Source: Tepidimonas charontis (GTDB taxonomy: Bacteria; Pseudomonadota; Gammaproteobacteria; Burkholderiales; Burkholderiaceae_C). Taken from it: DNA of 53,372 nucleotides. The notes below the pieces were generated by a model. It searched no databases and was not told the DNA's origin. It saw nothing but the letters and a program-made list of their open reading frames with translations. Positions 50,345 to 53,372 of this stretch are shown here, in pieces. The stretch covers positions 1 through 53,372 of the forward strand of contig NZ_VJON01000016.1 of assembly GCF_007556685.1 (NCBI RefSeq), read 5' to 3'. Position numbers and translations under genes: made by a program. Positions within the stretch are counted from its first letter, which is position 1, and every line of letters begins with the position of its first letter.

Positions 50345-50353
50345 GGCGACTGT

Positions 50354-50430
<77 letters not shown>

Positions 50431-50789
50431 AACCAATCAAAGACTTTTCGGGATATTCCGCAAGGTCAACTGACCCTACAGCGGTCAGTGTGCACGGGGC
50501 TACTTGCTCGGGCCCCCAAGATCGCCCCCATCTTCCGTTTAGACAGCCCATACCGCAAGGCGATGTCGCGCACCCGCTCGCGCCCGCGTCGTAGGCCGTG
50601 CGTATGGCCACGTCGCACCGGCGCCTCTGTTTTTGATGCGGTCACCCGTCCGATCCCATCAGGTCAGACGAAACACGCCCTTGCCACGCAAGCAGCGGCA
50701 AAAGGGTGGGCCTGTGTGCAGATTTTTATGTAACCATTCGGGGGCCGGCACCGATTCTTGCAGAAGTGTCTGACTTGTCAACAGCACAT
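50431..50789. other. 359-bp stretch between tRNA and cas6 without a supported gene
   Basis: No convincing gene is visible. On the minus strand, 50645-50466 can be read as 59 codons from a GTG, with an HTH-like patch (RERVRDIALRYGLSKRKMGAIL), perhaps a remnant of a mobile-element regulator. No CRISPR repeat, integrase or second copy of the tRNA 3' end was found here. The cas6 promoter must lie in this stretch, but no good hexamer pair stands out. Confidence 0.5.
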
Positions 50790-51776
50790 ATGAGCAACGA
50801 AATATCCACTCCAGGGCAGTGGCCAGGGCTGAAAATCGGTTGTTACCGTGCCCGTTTTTTTGCTGATGCCCCGGTGCACATGGGCGAGTTTCCTGGTTCG
50901 GCCTGGCGTGGGGCGCTGGGTCATGCCCTGAAGCGCACCGCTTGTGTCACGCGCCTGCCGCAATGTCGGCCTTGCGCGCTCTACCAAAGCTGCGTCTATC
51001 CCTACTTCTACGACACGCCGCCGCCCCCGACGGCGCAGAAAATGCGCCGCTATGAGACGACGCCGCACCCTTTCATCCTCGAACCCGGGACTGCCGGGGG
51101 GTGCAGTTATCAGCTGGGCTTCAAGCTGATTGGGGTGGCCAACCGGCAGCTGGCTGTATTCATCCACGCCCTGAGTCAAGCGGCGCAGGGGCCCAAGGGA
51201 GTTGCAGGCAATCGCTTGCAGCTTGAGGCAGTTGAGCAGGAAACCTATCCGGGGAGTGGGCACTGGCGTTGTATCTACCGACCGCAGGAGGCGCTGCAGG
51301 CCCTACCTCAGGTTGTTCCCCTCACGCCAGAGGCGCCCGGTGATCTCCGCATAGAGCTTCTGACCCCGCTGCGGGTCAAACGCGACGGCCGCCACGTGGG
51401 GCCGCGGGAGTTTCGCTTTGCCGACCTCTTCGGCACCCTGCTGCGTCGCATTTCGATGCTTTCTTTTTTTCATACCGACACGCCGCTGGAGACTGACTTC
51501 AAAGGGCTCATGGCGCAGGCGCGCGCCATTGAGGCGGTAACCGCTCTTAACTGGGAAGACAAGTTGCGCTATTCCTCCCGCCAGCAGGTTGCGATGAAGT
51601 TGGGCGGCGTCATTGGCCACATTGAGATTCGCGGCCAGGATCTGCGCCCGTTTTGGCGCTACCTATGGCTCGGGCAGTGGCTGCATGTCGGCAGCGGCGC
51701 CACCATGGGGCTAGGGCAGTACCGCGTCGAAGGCGCAAGCTTGCCAGCCCTGCACGACGCTGGGTGCCAAGCCTAA
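50790..51776 (+). CDS. cas6: Cas6-family CRISPR RNA endoribonuclease
   Basis: Protein of 328 residues resembling the Cas6 family that cleaves CRISPR repeats in precursor crRNA, usually for type I or III systems. The N-terminal half carries the family start (GEFPGSAWRGALGHALKR) and a Cys cluster C52, C59, C62, C68 (QCRPCALYQSC), common in this Cas6 subgroup. The C-terminal half has the Gly-rich RNA-binding loop GSGATMGLGQY at 301-311 in the expected terminal place. ATG 50790 is used; GTG 50706 would add 28 residues that are not family-like. The gene is richer in A/T than the core genes. The CARF protein gene follows 28 bases later. No repeat array is seen to provide a substrate. Confidence 0.87.
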   Translation: MSNEISTPGQWPGLKIGCYRARFFADAPVHMGEFPGSAWRGALGHALKRTACVTRLPQCRPCALYQSCVYPYFYDTPPPPTAQKMRRYETTPHPFILEPGTAGGCSYQLGFKLIGVANRQLAVFIHALSQAAQGPKGVAGNRLQLEAVEQETYPGSGHWRCIYRPQEALQALPQVVPLTPEAPGDLRIELLTPLRVKRDGRHVGPREFRFADLFGTLLRRISMLSFFHTDTPLETDFKGLMAQARAIEAVTALNWEDKLRYSSRQQVAMKLGGVIGHIEIRGQDLRPFWRYLWLGQWLHVGSGATMGLGQYRVEGASLPALHDAGCQA

Positions 51777-51804
51777 CTTGTGGGGGCAAGAATCAGGACG
51801 AGCC

Positions 51805-52959
51805 ATGACCGCTATGCCATCGATTGCTCCCCACGCCTATCCACGCCGCATTTTGCTTGCCGTCACCGGGCTTTCGCCGCAGGTGGTAACCGAGACACTC
51901 TATGCCCTTGCGCAGCAGGCGATGCCCTTTATACCGACCGAGATTCACCTCATCACGACACGGGAAGGCAGCGAGCGGGCGCGTTTATCCTTGCTTTCCG
52001 AAGAGCCTGGTTGGTTTCATCGCTTCATGCGCGATTTCGGCTTGAGCAATACCATCGCCTTCAATAGCGGAAGTATCCATGTGATGCACGATGTGCACGG
52101 CAACCCGCTCGATGATATCCGCACACCCGAAGATAACGAATGGGCCGCCGATTACATCACCGCTTGGGTGCGCCGTTTCACGGCTGACGCCGAATCAGCG
52201 TTGCACGTCTCGATCGCCGGCGGGCGCAAGACCATGGGTTTTTATCTCGGATACGCCTTGTCGCTCTATGGCCGGCCGCAAGATAGGCTCTCGCATGTCC
52301 TGGTATCGGAGCCTTTTGAGTCAAGCTGGGACTTTTTCTATCCAACCCCCTACGAGCGCGTCATTCAGGTGCGCAACAATACGCTGGCCAATTGTCAGGA
52401 CGCTCGCGTCACCTTGGCGGAGATTCCGTTCGTTCGTCTGCGTGAAGGCTTGCCGCAGCGTTTGCTCAACGGTAATAGCAGCTTCAGTGAAACGGTACGC
52501 GCGGCTGCGCGTGGCCTGGCCGAGCCGCGTCTGGTGCTAAACATCACTCAAGGCAAGGCTCAGGCCGATGGCGAGCCCATCGACCTTGGTCCTACGGAGT
52601 TTGCCGTGCTGCTGTGGCTGGTCAAAAGAGTCATGGAGGATAACCCGGAGGTCCAATGGGGACGGCGTGAGGAGGCCGAGGAGTTCATGCGTTTGGCGCA
52701 AACGGTGCTCAACCCGGCTGGTGGAGAGTACGAGCGCCTGTACAAAGCCATCGAATGGCGACTGAACGACCCCAAAGCGCTCGGCGAGTATTTTGAGCCG
52801 CAGAAAAGCCGCATCAACAAGGCGTTCGCCGCCGCGCTTGGCGAAAATGCCGTTGCTCGCTACCAGATCCGCCGCACGGGCGCGCGCGGGGCAAGCCGCT
52901 ATAGTTTGCCTCTGACGTCCGATCAGATCGAGATTATCGACGCAGACGAAATCCAGTGA
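51805..52959 (+). CDS. CARF-domain CRISPR-associated protein (NE0113/ring-nuclease family) with C-terminal winged helix
   Basis: Protein of 384 residues. Residues 15-170 form a Rossmann-like CARF domain: ILLAVTGLSPQVVTETLYAL at 16-35 and the ligand-loop SIAGGRKTMGFYLG at 136-149, as in the NE0113 CRISPR-associated family that NCBI groups with Csm6-type ring nucleases. CARF domains bind, and some cleave, cyclic oligoadenylate made by type III Cas10. No HEPN R-x4-6-H motif is found in the C-terminal half. Instead residues 253-370 look like an OmpR/PhoB winged helix: DGEPIDLGPTEFAVLLWL, then SRINKAF and a Tyr-containing wing (SRYSLPL). ATG 51805 is preferred; TTG 51778 is possible. It overlaps the next reading frame by four bases. 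Confidence 0.85.
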   Translation: MTAMPSIAPHAYPRRILLAVTGLSPQVVTETLYALAQQAMPFIPTEIHLITTREGSERARLSLLSEEPGWFHRFMRDFGLSNTIAFNSGSIHVMHDVHGNPLDDIRTPEDNEWAADYITAWVRRFTADAESALHVSIAGGRKTMGFYLGYALSLYGRPQDRLSHVLVSEPFESSWDFFYPTPYERVIQVRNNTLANCQDARVTLAEIPFVRLREGLPQRLLNGNSSFSETVRAAARGLAEPRLVLNITQGKAQADGEPIDLGPTEFAVLLWLVKRVMEDNPEVQWGRREEAEEFMRLAQTVLNPAGGEYERLYKAIEWRLNDPKALGEYFEPQKSRINKAFAAALGENAVARYQIRRTGARGASRYSLPLTSDQIEIIDADEIQ

Positions 52960-53162
52960 AAGGGGACGCCGAGGATGCGTTGCGCAATGCCGTCTCCTTA
53001 GGCGGTGATGCCGACACCCATGCCGCCATCGCCGGCCCCGTGGCCGAGGCCCGCTTCGGCATCCCGCAGGACATCGCTGCCGCCGCCTTGGCGCGTTTGC
53101 CTGCGGACATGCGCGCCGTGATCGAAGCACTCTATGCCGCCGTCCGGCCGACCAACGCTTGA
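52956..53162 (+). pseudogene. 3' remnant of an ADP-ribosylglycohydrolase gene
   Basis: 68 codons reading from a GTG that overlaps the CARF gene stop (GTGA). The peptide EDALRNAVSLGGDADTHAAIAGPVAEARFGIP matches the C-terminal metal-binding block of DraG-type ADP-ribosylglycohydrolases (G-G-D-x-D-T). Complete enzymes have about 260-350 residues, so all N-terminal metal-binding parts are missing and the fragment cannot be an active hydrolase. Its GC-rich codon use resembles the core genome more than the cas genes do, so the island insertion or a deletion may have cut it at about 52955. Confidence 0.7.
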
Positions 53163-53256
53163 ACCCGGATTGTCCATTGCGACGAACCGTTTGATTTTTT
53201 AAAGCCGCCGACCCTATCGAGTCGCCCCTGAAATATTCATAACATCATGATTTTTC

Positions 53257-53285
53257 TTGTGTTATTGTCTGTTTGCGAGTACAAT
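53257..53285 (+). promoter_or_regulatory. putative promoter of the transposase-like gene
   Basis: TTGTGT (53257-53262) and TACAAT (53280-53285) are 17 bp apart and lie about 50 bases before the ATG at 53334. This AT-rich 53163-53333 region probably contains the left end of an insertion sequence, but its terminal repeat cannot be defined without the right end. Confidence 0.45.
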
Positions 53286-53333
53286 TTCCCCCAGATTTGA
53301 TGGTCTGATGCGCCGTTTTCTGGGAGTTTTTCG

Positions 53334-53372
53334 ATGTTTGCCTGCCCCGCCACCGAGGACTTCTTCCGCTTG
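53334..53372 (+). CDS. start of a probable IS5-like transposase (cut by window end)
   Basis: Only 13 codons are visible, MFACPATEDFFRL. From memory, IS5-family transposases of betaproteobacteria begin with a similar T-E-D-F-F-R segment followed by a D-x-M-I-D-L-R-H-P-L stretch, but that part is outside the window. An upstream promoter and AT-rich leader fit an insertion sequence. The call rests on a very short match and could be wrong. Confidence 0.42.
   Translation, partial: MFACPATEDFFRL

Noticed and set aside
50431-53372. Search for a CRISPR repeat-spacer array beside cas6
   Set aside because: No regularly spaced direct repeats of 25-40 bases are visible; the only tandem repeat in the window is the hexanucleotide in ftsY.

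Overview
The window is a high-GC chromosomal segment that is almost entirely coding. Gene content and order point to a betaproteobacterium of the Burkholderiales, close to Comamonadaceae or Sphaerotilaceae. Supporting orders are dusB-fis, rpsP-rimM-trmD-rplS, lolB-ispE-tRNA-Gln-prs-rplY-pth, mutM-mutY and nadK facing hrcA. A flavocytochrome c sulfide dehydrogenase cluster suggests a sulfur-oxidising lifestyle; a Tepidimonas-like organism would fit, but this is an inference from memory of gene content and no search was run.

Bases 1-12000 carry serS, gloA, a DEAD-box RNA helicase, ettA, a DUF1415 gene, an unusual HTH-receiver regulator, yqaA, dusB-fis, purH and a methyltransferase-maf pair. Bases 12000-21500 carry a small Rieske protein, an S49 membrane peptidase, a flavin monooxygenase, a thymidine/AMP phosphorylase-like gene next to a divergent PRPP-synthase-like gene, a cation/proton antiporter, msrA, an AEC transporter and a TM2 protein.

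Bases 21500-33400 carry a GNAT gene, the rpsP-rimM-trmD-rplS ribosome cluster, a 1052-residue membrane c-di-GMP enzyme (PAS-PAS-PAS-GGDEF-EAL with a probable zinc-binding tail), a DUF3422 gene, the sulfide dehydrogenase cluster (cytochrome c, fccB, cytochrome c4) and ftsY. Bases 33400-43600 carry an active/inactive pair of M16 peptidases, rsmD-coaD, a ferredoxin, and the leftward run TPR-lolB-ispE-tRNA-Gln-prs-rplY-pth. Bases 43600-50200 carry mutM-mutY, the translationally coupled nadK-recN-rapZ operon, and hrcA.

At a CAT-anticodon tRNA (50354-50430) the character changes. The last 3 kb look like accessory DNA, visibly less GC-rich with different codon use in part. They hold a Cas6-family endoribonuclease, a CARF-domain CRISPR ring-nuclease-family protein that appears to carry a PhoB-like winged helix at its C terminus, the 3' remnant of an ADP-ribosylglycohydrolase gene, and the start of a probable transposase with its promoter at the window edge. 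No CRISPR array or other cas gene is visible, so the rest of the system is either beyond the right edge or lost.

The best candidates for new biology are the CARF-wHTH protein and its island, the phosphorylase/PRPP-synthase-like pair, the palindromic operator in the sulfide dehydrogenase promoter, the zinc-sensor-like tail of the c-di-GMP enzyme, and interleaved hairpins at the prs-rplY boundary.
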